A stretch of 64,000 bases of DNA from Fistularia commersonii (taxonomy: Eukaryota > Chordata > Actinopteri > Syngnathiformes > Fistulariidae): the NCBI GenBank assembly GCA_037954325.1, contig JBBMNZ010000003.1:25372892-25436891 (forward strand), in the 5' to 3' direction. Made by a program: the position numbers and the translations under genes. The notes below the pieces were generated by a model. It saw only the letters and a list, made by a program, of their open reading frames with translations. It was not told the origin of the DNA and ran no database searches. How positions within the stretch are numbered: the stretch's first letter is position 1; every line of letters starts with the position of its first letter. Positions 32,588 to 44,290 of this stretch are shown in pieces.

Positions 32588-33097
32588 GGCAACAGTCCAG
32601 AGTTTGAGAGAGTCTGGAAAAGAGTTAAAGAAACGGGTTCAAGCAGGTTGGAAGGGGAAGAGAAAAGTATTGAGATAGAAGACTAACAGCCAGAATGAAA
32701 GGAAAGGTGAAGGAGAAGGTTGATGAGATGCTCTGCAAACATCTACAATGACCAAAAGACAGGAGGCAGAGCTGAAGGTGGCAGAGATGAAGATGTTGAG
32801 GATCTCTTTCGGAGTGACCAGGATGGAGAGGATCAGGAATGAGTCTATCAGAGGGACGACACATGGTAGATGTTCTGGAGAGAAGGTCCGAGATGGTTGA
32901 GTCATGGACAGAGGAGGGAGATTGAATATATTGGTAGGGAGATACTGGAGTTGGAGGTCTAGAGGAAGACAAAAGAGGAGATGATGGATGTCATGAAAGA
33001 GGTTATGAAGGTAGCTGGTGTAAGAGAGGAGGATCCAGATAATAGGGTAAGATGGAGAAGGTTGACCAGTTAAGGGAAAAGCCAAAAGGAAAAGAAG
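32588..33097 (+). mobile_element. RTE-like LINE 3' fragment
   Basis: Runs from the 'GSTVQS...' region (gggcaacagtccagagt) through the K-R-Q-E-A-E-L-K-V-A-E-M-K-M-L segment, the SFGVTRMERIRNESIR segment, and the 3' end agggaaaagccaaaaggaaa. Broken by stops and indels. Abuts another copy at 33,110. Confidence 0.85.
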
Positions 33098-33109
33098 ATT
33101 TTGTCACAG

Positions 33110-33397
33110 GGGTGCAGGACATGTATGACCGGGACAAAGTGATGACTGAGATGGTTTGGACATGAACACTCCTCTGTTCATGTCCAAACCATGGTGAAGA
33201 TCTGGGTAGGAGGTTGCTGAAGGTGGAGCTTCCAGGCAGGAGGTCTAGAGGAAGACCAAAGAGAAGGTTTGTGGACGTCATGAGAGAGGATATGAAGGTA
33301 GTTGTTATGAGAGGGGAGGATCCAGAGAATGGAGTTAGATGGAGAAGGTTGATTCGCTGTGGCAACCCCTGAAGGGAAAAGCCCGAAGAAGAAGAGG
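33110..33397 (+). mobile_element. RTE-like LINE fragment with an internal deletion and a snap-back hairpin
   Basis: Starts with gtgcaggacatgtatgacc (the VQDMY segment), then jumps to the RWFGH segment by deletion. There ATGGTTTGGACATGAACA (33,151-33,168) is followed after a 6-nt loop by its perfect reverse complement (33,175-33,192). The rest reads to the aagggaaaagcccgaagaag 3' end. Confidence 0.85.
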
Positions 33398-33428
33398 AAG
33401 GAGATATATATGTGTATGTGTTTGTGTT

Positions 33429-33461
<33 letters not shown>

Positions 33462-34309
33462 ACGTGTGTGTTTGCCGTAATGCTGTGGCGCAAAGTAATC
33501 CATGCAGAATACAACATGTCATAAATTCGGAGTGCCTTTCCTGGCAGCCGCTTCCCCGATAATGGACTCGCGATACTCGATCATGACAACTAGACAGAGA
33601 GGGCGAAAGTAATTAACTAAAACAAAAACTGAGATATAAGCTCAGTTGCAAGTTTCTATTAAGAAAACCGGGCTGAAGACGTAATGGTCGGCGGGCGCTA
33701 CAAATTGCATGGGCGGTCACCACCTTTCGTTTCCCACGACAGGGCGATCGGTGCGACGAAAACGCGATCTATCCATTTAATACGACGTCAGCTTACAGCC
33801 ACCCGCTGTGAAAACAACCTCACATTTCTGGAGTTCTTTTATCCCCGGACTCAGAGGAAAAAAAAAACGTCACGGCAGCATCGCCTCTCCTTTATTTGCT
33901 ATGCCTCCCGCCGGCAACCGACTGTTAGCGATTTGAGCAGCCGCCCGGAAAGGCCCCTCAGGCCTGCAGATATGTCGACTTTCTCCTTGGCTGCAGTTGA
34001 CTTCCCCTCACCTGGGCCGTGAGCGTGGCCAAGAAGAAGGCGGGGGGACTGCAGAGAGGAAACAGAGTGGCGGACGGAGACGGGAACTCCCGGGACAGGG
34101 GGGGCTTCGACCCACCTGTAGCATCATCCGTCTGGCAGCTTCAGCTGAACGGAGTGGAGAGGCGACCATCTGCTACATCGCGGCCTTCTTCTGTCGGTTG
34201 CCATGGGGACAATCCTGTCCCGGCCAAATGTGCGGTCGAAGCTACGCTGATAGATGCTTCGCGACCTTGACGTCCAACCCGAGTCGGTTTATATATTCAT
34301 TTGCAAATT
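33398..34309. other. Unannotated stretch with (TG)n
   Basis: (TG)n at 33,436-33,459. The remainder (33,500-34,300) is repeat-free. The 112-codon frame at 33,684-34,022 and the overlapping ones have no domain. Confidence 0.4.
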
Positions 34310-34925
34310 AAGAATTCTGACCAGCCTGAGCGACACGGAGGTACAAGTCTGCACTTTCGCCCCTCAGCAAGAAGGTCCTTTGGATCTTCTCCTCGCATCT
34401 GTGTTTGGTTCTCCGGTGTCCTAGAAGAAAATGTGGTTGTAGGTTCTTCTCTAATCCATGCGTGAATGATTGTTTGTTCCAATATGTAGCCTGGTGATCA
34501 GATGGTGACTGCCCAATGGCGGCACAGTTAGGCTACCCTGCAACTCTAGGAGCAGGATAAGGTGTAAAGCTAATTTACAAATGAAGGAATGAATCCGCGT
34601 CTCAATGCTAACGGCACGGTTAATCCAGAGGTAGTGAGTTTGGCAATAATACTCCGCAGTTAGCAAAGCTTGAGTTTCTTCTCTAATCCATGCGTGAATG
34701 ATTGTTTGTTCCAATATGTAGCCTGGTGATCAGATGGTGACTGCTCCATGGTGAATCCCTCTCTCGCCCAATGGCGGCACCGTTAGGCTACCCTGCAACT
34801 CTAAGAGCAGGATAAGCTGCAGAGCTAATTTACAAATGAAGGAATGAATCCGCAGCTCAATGCTAACGGCGTGGTTAATCCAGAGGTAGTGAGTTTGGCA
34901 ATAATACTCCGCAGTTAGCGCAGCT
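34310..34925 (+). repeat. SINE-like repeat with its tail region duplicated in tandem (~230 bp)
   Basis: The head (cgcccctcagcaagaaggtc, ggttctccggtgtcctag) is at 34,350-34,425. The following segment starting ttcttctctaatccatgcg occurs at 34,446 and 34,676, each with gtagcctggtgatcagatgg, caatggcggcac and gcaataatactccgcagtta. The second copy is slightly longer, by an insertion near 34,743. Confidence 0.85.
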
Positions 34926-37480
34926 TGCTAACAGAGGAAGTGTCAAGGAAAGCGAGTTTCGACCGGGCGTTTGAGGAAGAGGCCGATATAGCGGTCAGAT
35001 TTGACCACCGACCAGAAAACGGCAGAAAAAAACGATAAATTGTCGAGAGATTACGGAGATGATCAAAGCGGAAGTCTCCTCGGCTGTTTTCTGTAACGCT
35101 TTTACAACGTTAGCGGACAGAAAGTACCCGGGCATTGATCAAAGTACCGAAAAGCCACCGACTCCCCCTCTTCTGGGGCAGGAGTTGCGCTCGACGAGAT
35201 GAAGAAGCGATCCAGTATTCATGGCGAATATTAATGATTCACAGGATATGCTATCTCGCGCGTGTCATCTACGCCGCCGCGCTTATGGAGCGCACGAGAG
35301 AACGTAACAATGAAGCGTCGGCCTTCATCAATATTTCATCAAACAGCCACTAAAACAAGGGGAGGTTACGTGTCAGCCGGCGCGGTGACAGCTCGGCATT
35401 TCCACGGGGCAAAAGGGTCGCAGGTTTGGAAAAAAATTAGCCGTCCGGGTTCTCGGCGGCTTCGTTTATCATTGGAGACTCCATCTCGTCCACGGGCGGC
35501 GATGAGAGCGCGAATGGTTGATTGACAGATGACCGTCGAATTTGGCCGCTTCCCCCGTCCTGCTCTTTCAGGTTTGACTTTGCCTTTGTTTTGTTTTGTG
35601 TTTTTCACCTTATTATCCCACCGCACACAGTTCCAGCTCTTAATAAATCATTCATCTGGGCTCCGGTTGAGAATTCAAAGCTTGGAGAAAAGAAAAAAAA
35701 AAGAAAAAACTTGCAGATGCTCGGCCGGGCTCGACCTCTTCCTCCCCGTCAGTGTTTTTTTGTCCGAGGAGCTCCAGACCGATCGGCGCGGTTCCACCTT
35801 CATGTTTTGATTTATTCTTGTAATTTAGTAATCCGGCTCCTCCGCGGCAAAGAGTGCGTTTGATTGTTGCACGCTGAGCGCCAACTAGCACGCCGCTCTG
35901 AACGTGGGCGGTTGGATTTTTATTAACAAGTAATGCATTTGCGGGTAAAAAAAAAAAAACAAAAAAACAGAAAGAAAGAAAAAGCGCCACTAGCTCATTC
36001 ATTGGGAAAAAAAAAAAAAAAAAAAGGTACATCCACGTGGTTCACGCGAGGCCACGGGTTTCCGCCATCAGCTTAAACACTTTAAATCAAATTTTTGCAC
36101 GCGAGCCCGAATCTAAAGTTAATGCACTTACAAAAATCAATCCTTTTTAACGCGGACATTTCGGAACGATGAATCACAATCAACCCGACGTCATGCAAAA
36201 ACGCCACGACTCTGCGGCTTCACGGGTATTTGTGGTAAAACGCCTTGGCGCCGGCGCGGGAGGCACAATTCCGAAAAGCGACGCGACGGGAATTGTTCAC
36301 GACCCATTTCTGACTTTACAACAACATTGTTGTAGGGTTTTTTCTTTTTGTACCGCATCTCGTCTCCAGGATCTCCATCTCCTTCCAACAGCCCCCCAAA
36401 AAAAAAGTAATTAGATGAAGACTCACAATTTTCTCGTTGCCGTATCTGACGTTGTGATTGGTTGTCTGTGTTAAGCCCCGCCCCTTCCTCTGCAGCTTTC
36501 GAATCCCGACAAAAAGAGAAGGAAACTTCCGTCGTCGCGATTCACTCTGATATCGGCGATGGACAGGCGTTTCCCTTCTGGGTAAATCCAAAACCGCACG
36601 ACCTCGCGGCGATAACCACCAAAAAAAAACCCGACTCTCCTTCAACGTTTAATCGACTAAAAAAAAAAGCCAAAACGCCAAATGGTTTTCCTGCACATTT
36701 GGCGAGACGGATGACCCGAAGGGGTGGGTTTCCACTTGCGAAAATCACATATCCTTCCGCCGAAATGACCTACGGAGTAGCGAACTGCCCCCGCCGGGGG
36801 GGAAGGGAGGGGGACGGAGCGCACAGTGGCCGGATTCACTCGGGAAAAGGAGTGCATTTTGTTGCAAGTGCATCACTTAGACCACATTATCGGATGTGAC
36901 AGAAAGTCCGCAGGCGGCGCTCGGCGGAAGGCGGCGCGAGAGACGGCGTCACTCCTTTTCCTTCCTTGATTTCTTTCCCACTCTCTCTCTCTCTCTTTCA
37001 GCCCTCAAAAAACAGGCAGGACGCGGTAACTTGATCAAAATAAATTGATAATAGCGAGCAGGTTCTCCCCCTCCGTCTCACTTGCCGGAGGAGAAGTCGC
37101 GGTATAAATTGTTTTCTATATAGAGCAAATCTTCTTTATCGTGCTACAGCATGCTGGTTGAGAGAACGCTTAACCAAGCATGTATCTAAAGGGAGCTTAA
37201 AAGGTATGTCATCTTTATCTATTTGCTGCCTTTCTGGAAGCTTCTGGGGGATGAATGAGTGTGGGAGCGCGGCGCCGAGAGCAATGGCGTCGGCTCCCTT
37301 TACCCCTTTTTTTTTATTTTTTATTCAACGTTATTATTGTTATCGTTCCGTGCCAACGGGCCGATAGCGTGCATTCATTCATTCATAACGTAAGAAAGAA
37401 ATTAAAAAAAAAATGGATTCCTGGTTGGATTCCAACAGCGAGACTTTCTGTTCATGTTACGAGCAAATGATAGTTTGAAT
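34926..37480. other. Unannotated GC-balanced stretch
   Basis: The largest stretch without recognised repeats except poly-A/T runs (35,693-35,708, 35,947-35,968, 36,006-36,025) and (CT)n at 36,980-36,996. Frames up to 145 codons (36,462-36,899) overlap others on both strands and show no domain. No splice-bounded exon stands out. Confidence 0.35.
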
Positions 37481-38020
37481 AGTTTTATGTCCCCATATGA
37501 CATATCAATAAATGAGTGGATGGTTCAATGTTTCTATATAAGCTACGAATGAGTGAGTGAATGATTTTTATGTTTTATATGACATATGAATGAGAGGGTG
37601 AATTGTTGTGTCTCTTTATGAATGAGTGAGTGAATAATATCAAATTGATATGTGAATGAAAGAGTGAATGGCTTTATGTCTCTATATAATGTGAATAAGT
37701 GACTGACGTGTCTCTAAATGCCGTATAAATGGTCCTTTGTCTCTATATAACATGAATAAGTGAATGAGTGAAAGGCCATACATACAACATTTAAATTATT
37801 TCCCTGTCAATATGACATATGAATGAGAGTGTGAATAGTTGTGTCTCTATATAACATATAAATGAATGAGTGAATGAATCTTTGTCTTTTTATGAATGAG
37901 TGAGTGCATGATTTTTACGTCTATTTACTATTTGAATGAGAGGGTGAAAAGTTTTTACGTCAACCAGTGCAGGAAAAGCAGTAAATATAATGAATGAATG
38001 AATGAATGAATGAAAATCCC
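37481..38020. repeat. Decayed gaatgagagggtgaatg-type minisatellite
   Basis: About ten diverged units of the pattern (a)tgaatgagagggtgaat, then gtgtctctatat, then gacatatgaatgag, ending in (GAAT)n at 37,992-38,013. Same family as 40,735-41,400, 50,270-50,670 and others. Confidence 0.8.
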
Positions 38021-38624
38021 TCGGATTCGCAGGATAGAAGCGCGTTTTGTTTTTTTTTGTTTTTTTTTTTATTCTGCATGAAGTCGTGGATAAAACCTCC
38101 CAAACATCTCCGGCAGAGCAGCGCCACGTTCACGCCTTCATGACGGTTAGAAAGTCGCCGCGCCCCCCAAAAAAAACATGAAGTAAAAACATTTTCGGAA
38201 GTAAGTCGCGGTGCATATTTTGGAGTTGAGTTATGTTCTTATTTTTTTTGATGAATGTCGGCACTAAAATACATCTGAGGAGCCAAAGAGCACCTTTATG
38301 TCCTCATCATAAAGACCCGGCGCCACTTCCATCCATCGTCCTCTTGATCAGTTTTCGCCTTGATGATTTCCTTCTTTTCCTGGAGTAGTGAAGGGAAGAT
38401 TTAGCACATGTTTTAACTTTTTTTTTTTTTTTTGCCTTTTTCATGTCATTTTCCTTGACATTTATATGTTTGAGGAAAAAAAAAAATCCATTTAATATGG
38501 CGCACCGACCTATTAGAGAATAAATCACGACGCAAGGAGGTTGACAGTCAAGCAGTGCTGAAGAACGAGAGGTCGGGTCATTTTGCAAAAGCACCGACGC
38601 ATATATCGGTATACATATATATTT
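38021..38624. other. Unannotated stretch
   Basis: Several poly-T and poly-A runs. The antisense 121-codon frame at 38,307-38,672 is Lys-rich because of these runs and is not convincing. Confidence 0.4.
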
Positions 38625-39185
38625 ACAGACACTAAATGAACAAAAGCATTCACTTGCTGCCTTGAGTTGCATATGAACTTAAGTGACTTCCCGTTTCTAA
38701 ACCATAGGGTTCGACATGACGTGGGTCCACCCTCTGTAGCTAGAAAATCCTCTGTCCACAAGGTTCAGGAGTGTGTTTAGGAGAATTTTTGAGCATTCTT
38801 CCAGAAGCTCATGAGTGAGGTCACTCACTGCTATTGGACGAGAAGGTCCGGCTCTCAGTCTCAAAAGAAGGGTCCAACTCCAAACGGTTCCCACAAATTT
38901 GGGAGCATGGAATTGCCCAAAATGTCTTGGTATGCTGAAGCTGTCAGAGTTCCTTTCACTTGGACTAAAGGGCCAAAAACAACACAACACACCATGATCC
39001 CCCCTCAACCAAACTTCACACTTGGCTCAATGCAGTCAGACAAGTAGAGTTCTCCTGGCAACCGGCAAACCCAGACTCATCCATCAGATTGCCGGATAGA
39101 GAAAAGCGATTTGTCACTCTAGAGAACACGTGTCCACTGCTCTAGAGTCCAGTGGCGTGGTGCTTTACACCACCGCATCCACTCA
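38625..39185 (-). mobile_element. Tc1-like transposase pseudogene, C-terminal part
   Basis: The minus strand reads, in order: a segment with ctgggtttgccggttgccag, the GGG-I-M-V-type region, cataccaagacattttgggc, atgctcccaaatttgtggga, then LTHELLEECSKILLNTLLNLVD. It ends with ggacccacgtcatgtcg and the untranslated tail (gtcacttaagttcatatgc, aaggcagc). These are consecutive parts of Tc1-family transposase. About 150 bp between the two aromatic-rich segments is deleted and the frame is broken, so the DDE catalytic domain is lost. An RTE fragment follows almost immediately. Confidence 0.8.
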
Positions 39186-39189
39186 TTAG

Positions 39190-39485
39190 CGCACATATAT
39201 TCTTTCTTGCTGCAACTAACTTTCATTCCTATCTCCTCCAGAGCATACCTCCACCTCTTTAGAGTTTCCTCCACCTGGAGATTCCTGTCTAAGCTCATGT
39301 GTCAGCCTGTCCATCACCACTGCTAACAAGAATGGGCTCAGAGCTGAAGTCCCAACTCCACCTTATACTTCCCTGTTACACCTACAACACACCTTGCAAC
39401 TATCTCACTGCGAGCATACATGTCCTGCACCAGTCTAACGAGTTCCTCTCTTGGCACCTTGTCATATGCTTATCTTGGTCTATTG
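39190..39485 (-). mobile_element. RTE-like LINE fragment, RT region
   Basis: Antisense of the RT domain: caaggtgccaagagagga, ctggtgcaggacatgtatgc, and after deletions the gctgacacat...gcttagac segment. The FADD catalytic box has been deleted; the fragment ends inside the ERRGMKV coding segment. Truncated at both ends. Confidence 0.8.
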
Positions 39486-40614
39486 TTTGCTTCCTTTTTC
39501 ATTTTTTATATTAATAGGAATGAATAAATGAAGAAATATTCTTTTATATATTTTTTTATTTTTTTAATTACTTTTGTATGCATTAGTTCATTTCAATGCA
39601 TATCGCCTCATGCAAGAGGAGCAAGGATAAAATATATAGATAATGAGTGAATAATTGAATAGATATATTTTATGTGGAAAAGTATGATTTATCATGTTAC
39701 CTTGTACAGGTCTAAACTTTATTATATTTCTTCTTGTCCCCTGGGCTGACCCTTTAATCCCCCCCCCCCTCCCGCCCCCCCATCCATTTCCTTTATCTTT
39801 ATTTTCAAAGTCTACCTGCTCCCATTGATCTATCAGACACCTTCTTTTCACCACGGACAGGAGAGACTCATTTGGCTTCCAATGATGGAAGATACTGCAA
39901 GACAACGGCTCCTTGATGTCAAAGTGATTTTTTTTCACCGCGATGAAAAATTGTTTTCCCTGTTTTGTGTTTTTTTTTTTTTTTTCCCCCCTCTTGATCT
40001 CGTTTCAAACCCCTCCCTCTGGCGGAGTTAGCCGCCGAGTGCTATGACAGCGTCGATGAACATGTAATGTTTATCGTACTTAATGTAGTCTAATCCTTTA
40101 TTTGTGCCAATTCTCCATATCCTGGAAAATGCCGTTACGGGTCGTCCAAGCCTTGGCGCCGCTCTAAAGGTCAACGTTCGACGCCGGCTATTTTGGCGGC
40201 GGCGTGGGATGACAGCGTTCGTAGCTTCAGCCACATCGATGAGCACGATGACAAATCCCCGCCGCAGAGACTTTCCCATCCGCAACAGGATCTGAATGCG
40301 CTTCACGCTGCCGCCCGCCGCCTCGGCGGAGATACTTATCGAACCGGGAGGTCGGAGGGGTCGGCGGTAACCGGAGGGACTCCATCCGTGATGGGCAGTA
40401 TTCCCGGTTCGGGGTCCGTTCGCTGCTCGGTTAGCTTTGACGCTACATTGAGCATCAGACTGGATGTGACCGTCTTGTTTAACCTTCACCGTCCGGAAGC
40501 CCCGCTCGTACCCCCGGGGGCGACGCCGCCTCCCAGGAAGAGGCGTGGGTCGCTAAAGTACCTGCTCGGAGTCGTCATTCGTTCACCTCACGATTGGATT
40601 TCAAATTAGAGCAC
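39486..40614. other. Unannotated stretch with one possible short exon
   Basis: C-rich run at 39,759-39,780 and poly-T at 39,970-39,985. On the minus strand, 40,130-40,030 reads like a terminal exon: ttttccag, then an open frame IWRIGTNKGLDYIKYDK and HYMFIDAVIALGG, then a stop. I cannot assign it to a family, and the polypyrimidine tract is short. The full 153-codon antisense frame (40,028-40,489) is otherwise not convincing. Confidence 0.3.
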
Positions 40615-41530
40615 CGAGGCGGCGCCCTGGTTGGCGTTTCCCCCTTGGTTGGATTCTAAATGGGGTCCCTCAGGGTTCTCCAACAGATCAAGAACATGCA
40701 GGAGCTTCACAGGGTTGTACGTCTCTGTGTGATGAGTGAGTGAATTGTTGTTGTGTGAATGAAAGGGTGAATGGATGTTTGTCTCTTCATGAGACCCGAA
40801 TTAATGAGTGAATTATCATCCGTGCCTCTATAAAAGGGGTGAATGAGTGAGTGGAAAATGATATATCTATAAAACGTGCAAATAAGAGTGACTGGTTACA
40901 AGGCGCCGCATGATGTATGAATGAGTGAATGAAAAGTCGACTCGTCAATGAGAGGGTGAATGAGTGAATTCTGGTTGTCTCTATATACAGGGGTGAATGA
41001 ATGAATAAATGAATAGCTTTCTGTCTATATGCCATGTTAATGAGAGGGTGAATGAATAAGTGAATTTTGGGTCTCTCTAGAAAGGGGTGAATGAGTGAAA
41101 GAATGAATGAATGACTTTCTGTCTCCATGTCATCATATTGAGAGGATGAATGAATGAGTGAATTCTGGGTCTCTATATAAAGGGGTGAATGAATGAATGA
41201 ATGAATGAATGAATGAATGAATGAATGAATGAATTGATGAATTGATGAACGAATGAACAAATGAATGAATTATTTCTGTCCATATGCCGTGTTAATGAGA
41301 GGGTGAATGAATGAGTGAATTCTTGTTGTCTATGTAAAGGGGTAAATGAATGAATGAATGGATGAATGAATGAATTGTTTTCTGTCTCTGTTACTTGTGA
41401 ATGAGAGGGTGAAGCCTCTCGCCCAATCACAGCTGAGATGGACTGCAGCACCCCTACAACCTTGAGTACAGGATAACCAGGAAAAAATATAGAATGAATG
41501 GATATATAAATGAATGAATTATTGAATGTC
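40615..41530. repeat. SINE-like fragments and decayed minisatellite
   Basis: 40,640-40,735 matches the middle of the SINE-like family (ccctcagggttctccaac, aacatgcaggagcttcac). 40,735-41,400 is a row of diverged 'aatgagagggtgaatgaatg...tctgtctctat' units with (GAAT)n at 41,186-41,235. 41,405-41,500 is a tail segment (cctctcgcccaatcacagc, gtacaggataac). Confidence 0.8.
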
Positions 41531-42426
41531 TCGAATGAGTCACTTCCGGCTTTTCTTCCCTCAAGCACAGGAAGTTGTTGCTTTTGTAACACGAATCTGT
41601 TTTGCGGTGTTCAAATATTGGCCCCGAAAATCCATATCCTCGCAGGTTTTTCTCGTTTCAAGACGATCTGTTTGCGGTAAAGAGCAAGAAAGCAGGGCGA
41701 TTATATTTGCTATTTATTTATTCATCAATCAGAATATTCCAGCGCTGCTGGAGGATCAGCCGGCGTCTTTAAACACGGCGCTACTCGCAGGCAACCCGGT
41801 CGAGAAAAGGCCGGCAGGCGAAACTTAATTAAAACCAGAGACAAACACGGCGCCTGTCAGTCAGCGGTTTCCCTGCCTGGATTCACGTGGAAAAGGAGAA
41901 GGTTTCGTCGGCCGCGAGGAGCCCCGAATTTTTGGAGGACAAATCTGATTTTCTGCCCGTTGCTTCGCTTCTTAAGAGATAGTCCGACTCCCCCGCCGGC
42001 GCTCGGCGAAGCCAAAACCGCGTCTCGGTTTTGTGCAGCTTCCCCCCGGCCGACGCACAAGGCAAGGTTTTTCCTTTTGTCTACCGTTCGAATAGTCCTG
42101 ATATTTCTTAGGGGCTGATTTTCGCCGACGTTTTCGCCACCGAGCCGCGGCGTCTGCGCGCTCGCCGCGCGTCCCGAGGCGTTCTCGCCTCGCCGTCCAA
42201 AATCTGGCCACCGGAGGACGGCGGAGTTAAATCCTTCCACGGCCGCTAGTTAGTTAGCTAGTCTCGAATACATTTGGCTATTCACCTGAGACACAAGACT
42301 TTTTCCTGTCAAGCATGACACACACACACACACACACACTTGCTGTACTCCTTGGACAGTAAGGCTTTTAAAGCTTTGTTTTCTTGAAATATCTTGAAAG
42401 CTTAATGAGGATTATCGGCACTGACG
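41531..42426. other. Unannotated stretch
   Basis: GC-rich at 41,880-42,240, and (CA)n at 42,318-42,339. The antisense frames (127 and 79 codons) overlap each other and lack a domain. Confidence 0.4.
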
Positions 42427-43010
42427 CGTCAAACTCAAGGCCCGCGGGCCAAATGTGGCTCGCTACGTCATTTTCTGTGGCCCACGAGGACGTCTAAAAG
42501 GTCTGATTGTCTTAAAATAAATAAGTCATCCCACCATTAGATCACTAAATGTCCAGGAAGAGAGAAGTTGATGCAGGTGGAAGGCTGTTTCAAGAAAGAT
42601 GGGAAGGCCAATGTTTGTGCTTCAAGGAGAAAAAGCGGTATGTCTTTTTGTGATGAGGCGGCGTCAAAAAATACAATTTACTTTGGCATTTTGACACCAA
42701 AGGTGGATCTAAATATGCCAAATTTCAGAAAAACAACAATCTGTCCACAAATTTAAAGCCAAACTACAATGGCAGCAGAATGTGTTGACGAAAGCAGCAT
42801 CCAAAAACACTGCGGCGGTAAAAGCTAGCTTTGTAACCGAGCGACATGTAAACAGCATTTACTTTTCCGTCCATGCAAATGCATACGTAGCATTTTGGAT
42901 TGAGTTATTCAACATTAAGAGGTAGTTACATTTATTTTTCATTACATCTGGTTACATTTATACCCTTTGAGGTCAACCATTACGCTGATGTGGCCGTTGC
43001 TGAGGGCTCC
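42427..43010 (+). mobile_element. hAT transposon fragment (BED-finger transposase N-terminus), copy 1
   Basis: Starts gtcaaactcaaggcccgcgg, the terminus of a hAT family. It then encodes, with broken frames, the N-terminal region seen more clearly at 49,566-49,889 (NVFKKAASKNTAAVKAS-like). It ends with the ctgatgtggccgttgctgag subterminal region, but the final inverted terminus is lost. Confidence 0.75.
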
Positions 43011-43372
43011 GTAGGGGAAAGTTACGAAGATGGTGGTGTGCTGAAGTGATGTTGATGTCCTGGGAGATGGTCCTGAAGGAGGAGGCTCCTTACATGTCCA
43101 TCCACCATCTGCACCTCACAAATTTGATTCCCTAAAAGAGCGTTGATACGTCGAAAGCATGTTTTGTCCAGTGGGAGAACTCTAGGACCACCGGATAAGT
43201 AGAACCTCGCCAAGGAGATCACCGTGGAGATCACCGTGGAGATCCTGTCTGGCACTAGCATCTGCCCAGCTGGTTACTGGACACCTCCTTCCTTTCCCGG
43301 CCCTGGGGAACGTTTACTCTCAACACATATGACTCAACTGTTTGCATTCAGTCTTTGTGTTTGTGAGTGTGT

Positions 43373-43408
<36 letters not shown>

Positions 43409-43533
43409 GTCACCTGCTTGTCTCAATTGTCACCCCAGTCCTGACATGACTGTCCACGTAGCAGGCGCTCCATATGGGAAATCTAACATCAGCCCTGATA
43501 AGATAGTGTGAAATTATTGCAGGCTGGAAAACA
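43011..43533. other. Unannotated stretch with (TG)n
   Basis: (TG)n at 43,367-43,404. On the minus strand 43,022-43,261 is open and includes CEVQMVDGHVRSLLLQDHLPG, but I cannot assign it. It may be part of a repeat. Confidence 0.3.
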
Positions 43534-43579
43534 AAAATAAAATAAAATAAAATAAAATAAAATAAAATAAAATAAAATA
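43534..43579. repeat. (AAAAT)n microsatellite
   Basis: About nine units of AAAAT, followed by a short (AT)n. Confidence 0.95.
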
Positions 43580-44290
43580 TATATATAATATTATAAAGTT
43601 AAGTATTAATGTATTATGATAGATTATATGTGTTATAATAATAGTATTTGATACTGTTGTAATTAGCATTTAGCATTTGCTATTTGAGGTAAGAGACGTA
43701 CTTTAAAAGTTACTAAATTAATGTATATGTTCAGTAAATAAAATGCAATAGACATATAAGATAAAGGGAAGAGTGGATGTTATTTTCTTCATAATGTTCA
43801 ATTTAAATGTCACCGATCCAGTCAGATAATCACCAATATCATCACATTTTTAAGCATCTTCATGCTAGAGATTGGATAAGTGGACGCAAAGATAAAACAA
43901 AATATATTGTGTTAATGCCAGCCTGACCTCCCGGGATTCGATTCTAAAGCCCAATAAAGGCGATTAAGTCAGCGATGACAATCAGACACAAAGCCACAAA
44001 CTGCTTCTTCAGATCACTATGAAATAAAAAATGTTAAAAAAAACAAAAAAAAAACATTTATCTTCTTTTTTCTCCGTGCAAAGAGCAGAAGATCTCTTGA
44101 AAAGCAAACTATGCAGCGTGGACAGGCCGGCTATGTTTGCATCATGTTTTACATTTCAATTACTATTTTGCTAATAATAGAGGAGTTATTTTTAGGGAGG
44201 TGATTTGTTCCTTTAAGCTCAACTGCGTGTGTGTGTGTGTGTGTGTGTGTGAAGGTTGTCAAGCCTCCATCCGCAATCTGGCGTCTTTTA
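43580..44290. other. AT-rich unannotated stretch
   Basis: Includes (TG)n at 44,227-44,251. No gene or named repeat. Confidence 0.4.

Noticed and set aside
36462..36899. 145-codon open frame
   Set aside because: Overlapped by other open frames on both strands, includes an A-run Lys tract and no domain.
40028..40489. Full 153-codon antisense frame as a gene
   Set aside because: Only the last 30 codons look non-random; the rest is Arg/Pro-rich chance text in GC-rich DNA.
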